Positions 48,158-60,237 of a DNA stretch of 64,000 nt are shown here, piece by piece (the first letter of the stretch is position 1; each line of letters begins with the position of its first letter). The notes under the pieces are model-generated. The model worked only from the letters and a program-made list of their open reading frames with translations, had not been told where the DNA came from and ran no database searches. The DNA comes from Penicillium oxalicum (lineage: Eukaryota; Ascomycota; Eurotiomycetes; Eurotiales; Aspergillaceae), in NCBI RefSeq assembly GCF_001723175.1, contig NC_064650.1, positions 2,480,001-2,544,000 of the forward strand, in the 5' to 3' direction. Both the position numbers and the translations under genes were made by a program.

Positions 48158-51100
48158 GGTGGATTCGACAAGAGAAAGAGCGAGGGGGAAAAGGAAGAAG
48201 CAGAAGAGAGGATGAGGGGAGGGGATGAGGTGCAATGAAGGGAATCCCAAGACCAGCCCGTCTGATCTTTCTTGGAGGGTCCAATTCGCGTACGGGGAAT
48301 GGATGGTGAGAGAAAGCGACAGAGGGTCTCTCGAGAAAAGATGGATTCAAATGACCGTCGCGCAGTTCACCCGAGTGGAGCGAAAAAGTGGATGTCGAGA
48401 AGAGGCAAGAGACAGAGACAGAGAAAGAGAGAAAGAGAGAGGAAGAGAGAGAGTGTGTGTGTGGACTGTGGTGCTGGTGGTCCTGTGCTTTCTTGGGTCG
48501 TGGGCAGAGTGGGGGACTACGATGCTTCTTTTTTTTTTTTATTGAGTTTGGTCCTCTTTGGGTGGGCTGAAATGAAGCAGCGGAATGGGGGCATTGCAGT
48601 CTTTTAGATCACCGGATGCTCGTCAGCGGCAGAAGTCCACTTGATTGCGCGCAGAGACGCTCCAGATGGTCCTTTCGTCGCGTGTCGGAGTCTCTGAGCG
48701 GGTCACCCGAAAAAGTACGACCCAGCGGCCGAGTCGTCGGACGGCTTCGTCCAAAACTACTTTCGTACTCTTTCGTACTTTGCGACTGTGCCTCGTCTTG
48801 ATCTTTTGGACGACGCGGGTAGAGGTACTTGTCGATGGGTGTGACAGGCCGCAGAGATTCCCGTACCGTCGTCGGATTCTGGAAGTCTTGCAGTGGATTG
48901 GAGGAACTTGGGGAGAATGGTGGATCCAGAATCCAGTACATGAGGACAAGAGGACACTAGGCACAAAAGTCGTCGGACGAGATCCATTGGGTCGGAGATA
49001 ATAAGAGAGACAATTAGTGCTTTTCTTTTCTTCCCCCCCCCCTCACGTGAATTGTACCAATTGATTTGTTGTCTTTTTCCCCATGAGAGCATCTATGAAT
49101 GGCCCATTTCTGATTTGCTTTTTTTTTGTCGCTACCTCAACTTTCTTTTTTTCTTGGTTGGCGCGGCTATGAGGGGGAGAGGGAGAAGGAGAAAGAGGAG
49201 AACAGAGTATGGCGATGGAGCAGCGATGGTTGGAGAGCAAAAAGAGGGGGGAAAACGGGACCAAGTGGGGAGAGAGAAAGGGTCTCTCAGAACCGCAACG
49301 ACTGAGGGGACCACTCGGGGATCACCTGGGGAAATATTCTCCATCCACGAGAGAAATGTACAGTATCGCAATACTTGACCTCATCGCACATGTGCAGAAG
49401 TGATCATTTGGAACAAGAAAGCCACTGATGATTCGAACCACAGATCCGGACTCCTCAGTCTGTGTACACTCCCATGGAAGTTACGGTACCGTACGGACTG
49501 AACGCGATCGAAGAGGCGCAGAGGCAGTGACGGGGCTCAGCGGGGCTGGACGCTACGACCATTTTGGGGGGGAACTCGGAGGAGACGGAAGAATGACGGA
49601 CCGCAACGCAAAGGTAAAGAGGAAGAGACCAGCGACAAGAGTCAAAATGATTGATGCTCAACACGGGCTCACACAAGTCTCTAAACTTGCAGCGAGTCAC
49701 TCTCTACTTTTGACTCCGAGGATATTCAGCACAATCACAGTGGCAACGGGCTGGGGACGAATACTCATTGGACCTCGGGACAGACCCGGTGGAGTAGGAC
49801 AATCACACCATTGGACAGTAGTAAGCTCCCCAAGGGAAAATGTCCTGACCGGCTGTTTCTCCGTCTCCGTTCATGTCGGCTATCGCCCAGACAATTGATG
49901 GCTACATGCGATGCTCGAGTCGTCTAGCGCCGGCACGAGTCATTCTAGTTGATACACTAGAACGCCATCGACCCACGCTCGTGGTTTCTCAGGACCCGAC
50001 CCGACAGCAAGGCGTACGCGAGAGATCGAGAGGAAAACCCTTTACCTTCTCGTCTTTGACAAACACCGGAGGGGATTTGAGTTCCTCCGTGGGGCGGAAG
50101 GGGAATATACAATTCCAGTTTGTACGGAAGGCTTCAAAAAAGGTAAACTTGATCCGCATTGACCACTATCGTCATCGTGAATGAGAGAGGGAGATTGTGT
50201 GTGTGTGTGTGAAGAGAGAGAGGGAGAAAAAAAAACTCAATTCATGGCCCTATGGAGATCGACTTGGTCATTCTACGCACGGAGCTCCTGGCTGAAGATA
50301 CCTTGCACACGCTCTTGAGGCAAGTGGGTGGATTCGTTCTCATCAAACGTTCCTTGATTAAGGCATACTATAACCATGATTCCTTGATGTCTGGGAAAGC
50401 ATTTGCTTCTTTTCTCCTTTTTTCACTTCTTCCTTGTTCTTTGAATTTTTTTTAAAAAAAAAGAAACCGTAAAAAGAAAAAAGGCAAGAAAGTATTCCGA
50501 GGAGAGACTACAAGGGTAAGAGGGACAGAGTAAAGTTTGCCCGTTCCGCACTCGGCTTATACTTGGATCCAGGCCCCGGGCCGAGAGTTGGCCGTCTCGT
50601 TTCCGGTGTTGGGTCTGGGTTTGGTCCCCGAAAACAAGAGTGACTCATGGTCCATCTCAGACCAGACAGGTTTCCAAAAAGAGACGGCGATAGAGCATGA
50701 AGCAGTCCTTGGACGTCTTGAAAATGGGTGGAAACGTCAGAAGATCAGCTGCGAAGCAAGAGTTTCAAGTCAGTGATCAGGAACCAAAAAAACAAAGGAA
50801 AGAATCAAAACACAAAAGCACCAGGACGTATTCGAAAAGGGTAGAATGACCGAGCGGCATGATCAAATCACGTGTGCTCTCTCCCTCTCTCTCCCTCTTT
50901 CTTTTTCTGTCCGGCATTGACCCTTGACCAGTTGACACCGATCAACCTGTACGTCGGGATGGAATTGCCTCTCCTCTCTCTCTCTCGCCACCGTTTCCGA
51001 AAATGTCCACCGTGAAGGAGGGAGAGAGGGAGGAGAAAAAAAAAACTTGAATTTTTACCCTAGACTAAAGACATAAAACATGACATTGAGAAAGAGGAAG

Positions 51101-52818
51101 CGAGAAGAAGAGAAGAAAAAAACAAAAAAAAACCCCTCATGACCCTCATCCCGACTCCGGCCAGAACTGCCAACCTGTAGATGTGACAGGGTTGATTGAG
51201 ATGCCAATTCTGGATTTTCTGGCGCTAGAGGCGGGCAATTAGCCGATGCGGTGCGACGCCATGCACGCGCCATCTTCTTCTAATCCCTGTCCCCCGATGC
51301 CATGCAGCTCGGCGCAGCATCGTGCATAAGGTCATGCGCTAGCACGAGGCAAGTGTAATACGACCGTCAAATTGGCCTAGTCCTCTGTTTCTGTTGATCT
51401 GTTTTTGCTTTCTTCCTTTGTTCCTCTATTGAAAAACAAGACGGAAAGAGAGAGAGACCTAGTGGTGTGGTGCTTGAGTGTCATTATTGAAATGTTATCC
51501 TGCTGCAAATTGTGGCCGGACACTTGAGGTAGTCAGGAGAGACTCAGATCACTGGCCAATGACAACAATGACTTGTCCTAGTATGATAGTTTTTTTCCGT
51601 TTGACGTCGATTGCACCTTGCGGTTGCAGCTTCGGAGTATAAAATGTACTACTGTACTAATAACCTGTACCTGGGACATGCAGTACATAGATGGTTCAGA
51701 GAGCATCGCATGTACATGGAACGGGATGGTGAAAACGCCCTACCCGGGACCATGTCAACCTGATACTTGTATATGAGCGGTTCTGCTACTGACTGTCCTA
51801 TGGATCGTGTCTAGTTAGTCATACCTCCACACTTGACTACTGTACTTTTGTATACCCTGCCACCTCCCCTGCAGGAAACGCCATCCTCCGGCCAGCCCTT
51901 CTCGTATGGTACGACATGATCGAGAAACGCCCCGGAGAATTTTTTTTTCTTTTTCTTATTTGGAAAGATTTTCCCACAGTCCCACTTGCTTGGCCCTTGG
52001 GACGTTCATGAACCATGACCGATGCCCAGGAGTGATCGACCTGCTACGCAGTCCGGTCGGGCTGTTTGACAGGTGTTCCACGACAAGATTCCATCCACAG
52101 TGGGGACTCGGTGGCCAGATAATGAAGGGTAAGAATGGAGAGTTGGTGGACTTGGACGCGTGTGTAAGTGATTTGGGAAAATACCGTGCCACCGTACGCG
52201 CAATTTCTTTTGTGTCAATTCCGTAGATCGTCTACGTCGGGTGAAGAAGATGAAGGGACCCGTCGGGTGAGTGATGAGTCCTATTTTTTTAATCCAACTC
52301 CTACAGAAAAACATGTGTATTCTGCGATAGATTTGGATAGTATCTGACCTGGAATCTTGTCAGACAGAGAAAGCGAGGAACGGGGGGTCCACTTGGAAGT
52401 CCTTCTAGAGCCCGAGGACACTGTGCATGTGTGGCACGAGCCAATCATCATCGGAACAATCATATACAGTAACTGTGGCAGCGGACGCTAAACCGGATCA
52501 GGGACAGTCGAGACCAGTGAAAGACCCTCCCGTTTGACATGTGACATTATCCTCCCGCGTAGACTTGTATGGCCTCAGGCAACCATCACCTGAGCAAGAG
52601 ATGAAGACCTGAAAACTCAGGCACCTAGAGCCTTCCCTTCCCCAGCCCAACTCGAACACCGCCTTCCCATAAACGGCAGCTCCACAGTTGCGGTTCTTCT
52701 CTGCGGCGGAGCTTCATCTCCATCTTGAATCTTGTACGGGTACGGCGGAGATCACCAGTTGCCTCAGCCCAGCCTTCCATCCAGGCCACCCTTTTTCTTC
52801 TCTCTCAAGACCATCATC
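48158..52818. other. 4.7 kb gene-free divergent region
   Basis: Between the divergent NUC-1-type gene (-) and EMC7 (+). It holds low-complexity GA, GT and T tracts, a C10 run at 49033-49042, CACGTG at 49044-49049 and 50869-50874, and tandem TTTCGTACT copies at 48761 and 48771. Open frames (for example 49428-49898) show no domain or codon bias that I would trust. The longest gap in the window. Confidence 0.5.
48761..48780 (+). repeat. Tandem TTTCGTACT pair
   Basis: Two adjacent 10-base units differing only at the last base, about 600 bp upstream of the NUC-1-type start. The core also appears as AAAGTACGA at about 48712. Confidence 0.5.
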
Positions 52819-53834
52819 ATGCACCTCCGTCTCCCTCACCTCCTCTGGCTCTGCCATCTCACCACCGCCTCCCTCCTCACCATCACCATCCCCCCCTCCA
52901 CCAACCTCCCCAATCCGCATGTCCTCCCCGCAACCACCCATGCAACCCTCACCACGCTCCCCGCCGCTGGCGCCGGTGATCGCGACCCTCCACATATCCT
53001 GACCACCTCACTCACCCGTGGCGCCACCCTCGTCTTCCCCGATCTCCCCGCCGGTCATCCCGAGTCGTACCTGTTGGATATCCGCGCGAGCGAGTACGTT
53101 TTTGCCCCGTACCGCGTCGACGTGGCCGCCGATGGATCGGTCATGGGTATTTGGGAGACGTTTCGCGGAAATCCGTGGGACAATCGCGGTGCAGAGAAGT
53201 ATATGGCGAATGTGGCGGATGCGAATGCGAATCCGCGCGGGGATGTGTTGATTGAGGCGAAACTGTTGGGGAAAAAGGCTTTTTATGAAGAGCGTGCTAC
53301 ATGTGAGTTTTTTTCTTCTCTTCTTCTTTTTCATTTTCCTTCTTCGTGAGACCTCCAGTGCTCGCTCCGGAAGTAGGTTTGAGATTCCCAATCTTTGACT
53401 AAATGGTTTTTCAAACAGTCTCCCCATTAAGTCTGCTGAAGAATCCAATGATTCTGATGGCTGTCGTCGCTCTCGTCTTGACCTTTGGCATGCCCAAGTT
53501 GATGGAGAATAGTACGTTTTTTCTTTTTTTTTTTTTCGCCCCCTTTCACTTTCTCCAAAAAGAAAACACTCAACTAACCATCTCTCCCTGCTACAAAACA
53601 GTGGACCCTGAAATGCGCGCCGAATTTGAACAACAATCCCGCAAATCCCCCTTGACCGGTGCCACCAACAACGCCATCGCCGGAGGAGGGTTCGATCTCG
53701 CGGGCTGGATGGCCGGGACCGCCCCGAGTCCGATGGCGATCGCCCAGGCCCGCGAGGCTCAGGAACGCGAACGGACACGAGACAGTGCGACAGGCCGTGA
53801 GGCAAATTCGGGGAATGTGCGGAAGCGCGGTTAA
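52819..53834 (+). CDS. EMC7: ER membrane protein complex subunit 7
   Basis: Lumenal/single-pass subunit of the EMC insertase that helps insert tail-anchored and polytopic proteins in the ER. Exons 52819-53302, 53419-53511 and 53602-53834 give 269 residues. Seen: signal peptide MHLRLPHLLWLCHLTTASLL; a beta-sandwich domain (DUF2012 type) with FPDLPAGHPESYLLDIRASE, YVFAPYRVDV and WETFRGNPWDNRG; the membrane-proximal segment FSPLSLLKNPMILMAVVALV with transmembrane helix and GMPKLMENMDPEMRAEFEQQ, a strong EMC7 signature; and a cytosolic tail rich in Ala, Arg and Glu. The start was taken as the only ATG directly before the signal peptide. Confidence 0.92.
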
Positions 53835-54529
53835 TCGGGGCGGAGGCGGAGAAGGAGCGAGGCGCCAGAGAGACGGAAGTGACACTCCTATCAAGAGGGT
53901 GGAAAGCGAGAGATTTGGATTGATTTGCAACGGGAGAGCGGGGGAGAGTATACAGGAAAAAGGAAATCAAATACTGAATGAGACATAGTAAATACAGTCA
54001 AAAGACGCTCATTACAAAGTTCAAAAAGTTGATCTTCAGTAGACGGTACCGAGGTATACGTGCCATCTGGTCTCACAAGACAATGTTTTTCTTTTCTTTT
54101 TCTTTTCCTTTCTTGAAGCATCCTGCAGGATATCATTTTAAAGCTGCAATCAACAAATTGTTGTTTTGATAAACTCGTCGAAATTTATGTAGATAGATAG
54201 AAAACCCCCGATTCCAGTCATCGAATCATTATCACCATTAAGCCAATAGACGATATACTAATCATAAAAGGGGGGAAGAAAAGAAAAGAAAACGAAACGC
54301 GACGAATGGTAAAAGCTATATACAGAATCAGGTTCAGGCTTTAAAAGGGGATCAAGAGCAAAGCGAGGATATCGAGATATCAAGTAGGCACAAAACCAAG
54401 GAGGAGGGGGGGTTTAAGGAAGCAGGCAATTCTCCTCAATCTGCCCTTTCCTCTTCTTCCCACACACAAGTGCCAACCCCCCCCCCCTTCTTTCTTAAAA
54501 GCTCGACCGTGTCGGCATTAAGCTCCATT
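53835..54529. other. Convergent 3' region
   Basis: Between the EMC7 stop and the WW-protein stop. It includes a C11 run at 54477-54487. No gene seen. Confidence 0.5.
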
Positions 54530-55545
54530 TTAGAAATCACCTCCACCAAAGTCATCCCCACCACCATAGTCACCTCCACCCCCATAATCATCGTGATCGT
54601 CAATCGCATCTGCAATCAACATGCCTCCCAACAATCCTCCACCCACACCTAATGCTGCCGCGCCCGCGGTGCCCATACCACCACCTCCTCTTCGCGGGGG
54701 CTGTTGCTGGTAATATCCACCACCAGCCTGCGGCGGATAACCACCTCCGTACCCCATTTGTGGGGGGTACCCCCCGTATCCGGGCTGTTGGGGCGGATAC
54801 CCTCCCCCGTAGTGGCCACCACCGGGTCCCTGAGGCGGTCCCTGCTGGGGATATCCACCGTACTGCTGCGATGGGTATTGCTGGCCAAAGGGGGGACGTG
54901 ACGAGGACGACGATCCTGATCCCGAGGCCTTGCCGAGGAGTTTGCTTAAAAATCCACCCTTGCTGCGTTTTTGCTCAGGCATGGGACTTTGGGACTGCGA
55001 GGAACCTTGGCCTGCTCCACCATAACCGGGAGGGACCTGCCCCTGCGACGAGTCACCCGCACCTGTACCGGCATAGTAGTCGGATGCGGTGCCGCGGTCG
55101 CCGGCTGCGCTGCTGCTGCGCGCGCGGGAATCTTCTTCGGCTTGGAGTTTAGCGGCCAATCGGGCATCTTCGTCGAGGGTGTTGTTGGACTGATTGGCCG
55201 GGTTGTAGGGGTTATTCGAGGCCATTGCTTGCTTATGGTCGCCGGAGATGGTGGGTGAGGGATGTTGGTGGTGATCTTGAGGTGGGGGGCCAGATGGAGG
55301 ACCGGATGGAGCGGGGGGTCCTTCGGGGCGTTCCCATTGTGATTTTCCAGTCGCGGTGTCAATGTAGAACCTGGAGCATACAGAAAAATGACCAAAAGTT
55401 AGAGGGACGCTATGTATGGACCAACGGCAAAGATCATCAGGGGCTGCAAGACGTACCAGGTCTGGTAGCGCTCGTCATATTGAGCCTTCCACCCCTCCGG
55501 AACAGTCGGAGGGGGAGGCCCGGGAGGCGGGGCGAAAGAAGACAT
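54530..55545 (-). CDS. WW-domain protein with Gly/Tyr/Pro-rich tail
   Basis: Exons 55545-55457 and 55370-54530 give 309 residues. One WW domain near the N-terminus (about residues 16-46): VPEGWKAQYDERYQTW joined across the intron to FYIDTATGKSQWERP, with both Trp and the final Pro present; it should bind Pro-rich ligands. The middle has a basic patch (EQKRSKGGFLSKLLGKA, possibly amphipathic) after a helical LDEDARLAAKLQAEEDSR. The tail has YGGYPPQ-type repeats, then a glycine-zipper-like GAAALGVGGGLLGGMLIADA and acidic GGGDDFGGGDF. This layout is common in uncharacterised fungal WW proteins. The role is unknown; the low-complexity tail would suit condensate or membrane association, which is speculation. 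Confidence 0.85.
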
Positions 55546-56829
55546 GAGGAGTTGAAAGGTGTGTAAGTGATCAAGATGATCGAGAAAGAAGATCTGGAAA
55601 AAGGTGTACTGTCTCTCAATACGATGCAAATGTGTGCACGTTCAAAAGAAAAAAAAAGCGAGAGAGGGGGGGAATAGAGGGTCAGTGTGAGGTGAGGAGA
55701 ACACAAGTGAGGTCACTGCGATGTGGAGATTAAATACCAGATGGCGACGCAGCGGAGAGATCGTACTGCCGGTGGGGGGAATCCACCCAAAGCGGTACGG
55801 GGTCTTGGGCGGAGGCAAAACAGACGAGACGCGAGTTCCGAGGTGTGAACTGGCCAATTACAGGGTAGGATCGGGTCTGGCGAAGAAGTGAGGCTGTGCC
55901 TGTGTGGCAGTGCCATCTCACGAGATTCTCAAGAGCCTGACGAGGAGTTGACGTATGTATTGGACGAGGAATCCATTTAGGCAGATTGATTCTGAACAAT
56001 TTACTATGTACTATCACAATCACTGAGGTACTCACAGTCATCATGGTGGGTGACTTATAGATATATATAGAGATATATCTATTACTATCAGCCTGGATGT
56101 TGTATACAGTACATACTAATTAGAACTTGGCAGGATCAGGAACAAATGTGTACTCCACGCCGTGGTAATTCTAGAAAACCCCCCTACATATAGGTATGCA
56201 ACGGACCACCACGAACAAGTCTCGAAAGGACTCTAGTCTGAAGCCCCCCGGTACTCGACCGTGACCCAAGACGGAATGATATATGTTCGCAGATGTATAC
56301 TCGTAACCCTCTAGCCTTGAACCTCTGGTCTTTACCGTCAGCCTAAGGCTCTGAATCCGATAATCTACCGCCTTCCGTTGCAAGATATATCTGAAAGATG
56401 AAAGATGACATGAATTAGATGAAAGAAATAGTACAGCTCCGATGTCAGGCATTATGTATGAGTCAAAGGTTGATATCAGCATTTAGATTATCCCCCCCCC
56501 CTCCCCCACTTTAAAACAGCAAAAAGGTACCTACCTACCGTAGCTTGATAGAATATAACGGTCAAACCATGTAGTATCAGATGAAGATATTTCGTCTCGG
56601 GTCATTCATAGCATAGTAATTAGAAACATGGGGTAGCGCATCATACTTAATACACCCTCTCAAATCTAGACGAATTGGCTCACACGCTGAAAACGGATCC
56701 ACAGAGAAGAAGTAAAAAAAAAAAACAAAAGAAAGAAAGAATTAATACATGTAGGTCTCAACATCTTTCATTCACCCAAGAGACTCGATCAATCCATTCA
56801 GAACCCTAATCTGGGTCAGGCCACGTCGC
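55546..56829. other. 1.3 kb intergenic region
   Basis: Promoter side of the WW gene and 3' side of the WD40 gene. It includes ATATAT-rich sequence near 56055, a C10 run at 56492-56501 and TACCTACC near 56527. No gene seen. Confidence 0.5.
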
Positions 56830-59800
56830 TCACAGATCACCAGGGCTCAGATTGGCATCAACGTGCCGATTCTCCGGCCACCAATAATCTTCAAAGTCCT
56901 CCTCCGAGTCTTCATCGAGGACCTTGATCACGGGGGATAACGAAGATCTCTCTCGCTCTGGAGATGCCACAGGCTGTTCAAACGCCCCCAGGCTACTAGA
57001 GGGGCACTTATGGGTTTCCAGGTGTGAACTGGAATCGTCCACAGCCACAGGGGCAGGATCCACTGCGGTATTCAGGTCCGACGTGGACACCGAGGTTTCC
57101 CCCATCGGGACCACTTCAGACTCCGGTTCCGAGTCCATCGTCAAGTCAATGACGGATTCTTCGAGACGTGTGATCACGTGGAGGCTTCGGCGATGGTGAT
57201 GCTTCTTCTTCTTCTTCTTTTTCTTTGGGCTCCGTTGCCGAATGGGACTGACGGACCCCGGACGTGGTTGGTCCTTTTCTATGCCGCCATATTCTGTGAG
57301 ATTGTCACGCTTGCGCTTCCTGGGTGAATCGTTGCGACCCTTTCGTGCGACACCGGTAGGGCCACGCCGGGCGTGCCGGGCCCGGGCGAGATTGAACTGA
57401 CACTCAAGATCTCGACGGGATTCGGTATCGAGGCCAAGTCGGGCGTAGATGGGAGGCCCGTCGAATTGACGAGCCTGGTACTCACCCAGCAATGGCGTCT
57501 CCCTGATCTTGACTGCCGGCGTGGCCTTGGGAAGACCGCGTGCCCACGCGGCATATGGCCCGTTGTAGGCAGGCCCTTGGACGGGGCCAAAGACAGGATG
57601 CAAGATTAATTTGCGCGACTCGAGAAGCTTCTTGGCGATAGGGATCCCTGGCTCCTCAGTGGAGGCGGGTTCCGGAGCGGGCTGATAGTGAAAGCTCGCT
57701 TGATTAGGGTCCGTGTTCTCACAGGTCAAGAGATGCACCCCGCCGCCAAAGTCACCTAGGAGAAGCTGCGACTTGTCAGCGGAAAATGCGCCACTGGTGA
57801 TCCCGTCGTTGAGATGGACCGTGTTGGCGACGAGTGCGTCTTCTGCGGATCGACGAATGTCCCACTGCTTGAGATAGCCGTCTGTGGCGCCAGTGTAGAA
57901 TTGATCCATCGTGGTGCCCCAGAGTGCCACACGAACGCCGAAATCGGTCAGCTCTGTCGCGTACGAAGGATTCAGAGTCATGACCGAGGGGCCGTGGCGG
58001 AGCCGGTGGATTGGTCTGGGGTCGAATCGGATATCCCACACGTAGGTGCTCCCGTCTGTGCAACTGGCCGTGACGTACGTCGAGTTCATCGGACAGAACG
58101 TGACCTCGTTGATATCCGCGGCCGCGCAGGCGCATTTCCCAGTCACTACGGCTCGATCGCCAGACTCAATATCAAAGATTTGTACAACCGACTTGGAGCG
58201 TAGAGGCAGGTTCATCGCCTGACTGTAGGTACTGCCAATAGCGAATTTGGGCAGGGATTGGTGCCATTTGAGGTCAAAGATATTTTGGGAATCGGCACCA
58301 CGGATCCGGCACAGGTCGATAGAGGACTCATTAACCTTCCACATCCCCAAATGGCCGTGATTGAGGACCTGAAATCTCTTCTTCTCGTCCATTTCGTTGT
58401 CAGGGAGCTGTTCTGCCATCCCTCCGACGACATAACGCTTTGATGCCGGGGCTTGTCCCCATCCGAGCACTGTTGGTCCAAGGATGATGTTGGCCTTTTG
58501 GCGAGGATCTCGGCGAATTTCAAGTGACTGGGGATTGCTGCTCTGGTCATGGAGGTTCCACAGGTGAAATGAGTGGGTGGTTCCAGTGGCTATCAGATGC
58601 GGCATCTGAGTAGATACGCCCATGACTAAAACTCCCGAGTCATGCCGAAGCGTTCTCTCACAAGTTGGAATCCCGGTAGCGCGCAGATTATTGGTATCCC
58701 AGATCTTCACGGTTTGGTCGTAGCTGCCAGTATATAGCGTTTGATCCACCCACTGGGCCGTGGATACCGTTGGAAAGAGACGTTCATCCGCCATGGCTGC
58801 ATTCACCTTCCGGGGCACATTATGATCGGGAAGCTCATATAAAGTGTTCTTCGGGATATCTCCATAAACCAGGTTGTTACCACGGTTGTACTGATCCGAC
58901 AGCGCAGTGGCCCCGGCGGCAAATCGGGTGCCATCGGGCGAAAATGTCACTGCGTCCACGTCGTTGGACGCTCCCTTCCAAGACTTCCAGAGCCTCAGGT
59001 TCGAGCTAACAGTCGCGCGCACCAGGTCCTGACTTGCCCGTGGGCCCTGAAACTCTCGAGTCCATAACAGTTTCGCCAGGTTGCTTTTCCGCCGAGGCTC
59101 CCGTGGGGTTTGAACCAAATCAGGGAATTCTTGCAAATACGCTCGAGAATGGGATGTTTGACGCGAGGGAAGGTGTTGCCGGGGAGGGAGAGAAGGACGA
59201 GACGCCAGAGGCGGACGAGAGGAGGAAAAAGAAGCCGGTCGTGATGATGCACTGAGTGGCGTAGACAGATCAACGACAGAGGCTGTTTCTCTCTCCGACT
59301 GGTAGGGGGAATCTGGCAGTGAGTTTTCTTGGTCCGCAGAGAGCGCCTTCAGAGACAGCTGCTTGAGATTATAAGTCACAGGCTCGGCTCTGGCGCGAGC
59401 GGATCGGCGCCGACTCGGTGACGCAGAATGTATTGATAATGCCGTCAAGCTTGGTTCTGGGGATTCGGACGCCTCAGAGGAAGGGGATGACGGCCTGTAG
59501 TCGGGTGAAGACATTGAGTTTTGAGAGCCAGCGCGGCTTCCTCGCTTGCTTCGGCGAGCAGCTTGTGTAGAAGGATTCTGTGGCACAGTCGAGGTGGACG
59601 GAGGCTGAACTTCCTCCATCCCGCTTCGATTTGCGTTCAAGAGAGCAACGCTTCTCCTCAAGTCTGCCGGCCGGGGAGTTCCCGGAGTCCCTGGCCTGGT
59701 GGGCGGAGCTCGAGGTATCGGACCACAGTTTTGTGGCGCGACGTGAGGGGGCTCAGTGGTGGTTGCTGCAAGATTTTTATTCGGTGCAGAGGGTTCCTCT

Positions 59801-60237
59801 TTGAAAGGAGCGGTAGCTTTGATCGTCAAAGCACGAGATGTTTGGTCGGCCGGGGTGTTTGTTTGCGGTGGGGGAACGCGTTGAACCATCGGGGGCGTGG
59901 CTGTAGAAGATGTGGGAGCCACGCCGTTTCCCAAAGCCATGCCAATGGGTTTTGGCTTGCTGAAAGTGGGTGTCACCAGAGAAACATCATCCACAGCTTC
60001 TTCTTGAGAGGTCCATTCTCGAGATTTATGCTCGAACCCCTTGGGATGGCGAGAAGAGAAGTCGTGCACTTGGCCCGGGTCCAGCAAATGCGGTGGTGTG
60101 GAAGTTCCATAGGTATACTGCTGGCGTAACCGTTCCGCGATTATTTCCAGTGACTGTGCTTGCGAAAAGTCCAAAGTAAATGCCGGTGCGCTGCATCGAG
60201 GGGTGCCGCGCGTGAAGTATAACGAGTGATGCGACAT
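56830..60237 (-). CDS. WD40-repeat protein, 1135 residues, unassigned
   Basis: Single uninterrupted frame starting MSHHSLYFTRG. Residues 1 to about 405 are disordered-looking, rich in Pro and Ser, with basic RRSKRGSR and RRRSARARAE patches. Residues of about 410-815 hold WD40-type repeats: VDAVTFSPDGTRFAAGA, LYTGSYDQTVKIWDTNN, LIATGTTHSFHLWNLHD, VTASCTDGSTYVWDIRFDP, FYTGATDGYLKQWDIRR. The C-terminal part has a Tyr/Pro-rich linker (FGPVQGPAYNGPYAAWARGL), basic clusters including an eight-Lys run then HHHRRS (likely nuclear import), and an acidic end (DEDSEEDFEDYWWPE). This suggests a nuclear scaffold. It could be a DCAF-like or heterochromatin WD40 factor such as Neurospora DIM-9 / fission yeast Raf1, but I cannot show that from sequence alone. 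Confidence 0.85.
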   Translation of the reverse strand: MSHHSLYFTRGTPRCSAPAFTLDFSQAQSLEIIAERLRQQYTYGTSTPPHLLDPGQVHDFSSRHPKGFEHKSREWTSQEEAVDDVSLVTPTFSKPKPIGMALGNGVAPTSSTATPPMVQRVPPPQTNTPADQTSRALTIKATAPFKEEPSAPNKNLAATTTEPPHVAPQNCGPIPRAPPTRPGTPGTPRPADLRRSVALLNANRSGMEEVQPPSTSTVPQNPSTQAARRSKRGSRAGSQNSMSSPDYRPSSPSSEASESPEPSLTALSIHSASPSRRRSARARAEPVTYNLKQLSLKALSADQENSLPDSPYQSERETASVVDLSTPLSASSRPASFSSSRPPLASRPSLPPRQHLPSRQTSHSRAYLQEFPDLVQTPREPRRKSNLAKLLWTREFQGPRASQDLVRATVSSNLRLWKSWKGASNDVDAVTFSPDGTRFAAGATALSDQYNRGNNLVYGDIPKNTLYELPDHNVPRKVNAAMADERLFPTVSTAQWVDQTLYTGSYDQTVKIWDTNNLRATGIPTCERTLRHDSGVLVMGVSTQMPHLIATGTTHSFHLWNLHDQSSNPQSLEIRRDPRQKANIILGPTVLGWGQAPASKRYVVGGMAEQLPDNEMDEKKRFQVLNHGHLGMWKVNESSIDLCRIRGADSQNIFDLKWHQSLPKFAIGSTYSQAMNLPLRSKSVVQIFDIESGDRAVVTGKCACAAADINEVTFCPMNSTYVTASCTDGSTYVWDIRFDPRPIHRLRHGPSVMTLNPSYATELTDFGVRVALWGTTMDQFYTGATDGYLKQWDIRRSAEDALVANTVHLNDGITSGAFSADKSQLLLGDFGGGVHLLTCENTDPNQASFHYQPAPEPASTEEPGIPIAKKLLESRKLILHPVFGPVQGPAYNGPYAAWARGLPKATPAVKIRETPLLGEYQARQFDGPPIYARLGLDTESRRDLECQFNLARARHARRGPTGVARKGRNDSPRKRKRDNLTEYGGIEKDQPRPGSVSPIRQRSPKKKKKKKKHHHRRSLHVITRLEESVIDLTMDSEPESEVVPMGETSVSTSDLNTAVDPAPVAVDDSSSHLETHKCPSSSLGAFEQPVASPERERSSLSPVIKVLDEDSEEDFEDYWWPENRHVDANLSPGDL

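Noticed and set aside
49428..49898. 156-codon frame in the gap upstream of the NUC-1-type gene
   Set aside because: No recognisable domain, mixed composition, and several overlapping frames of similar length in the same stretch.
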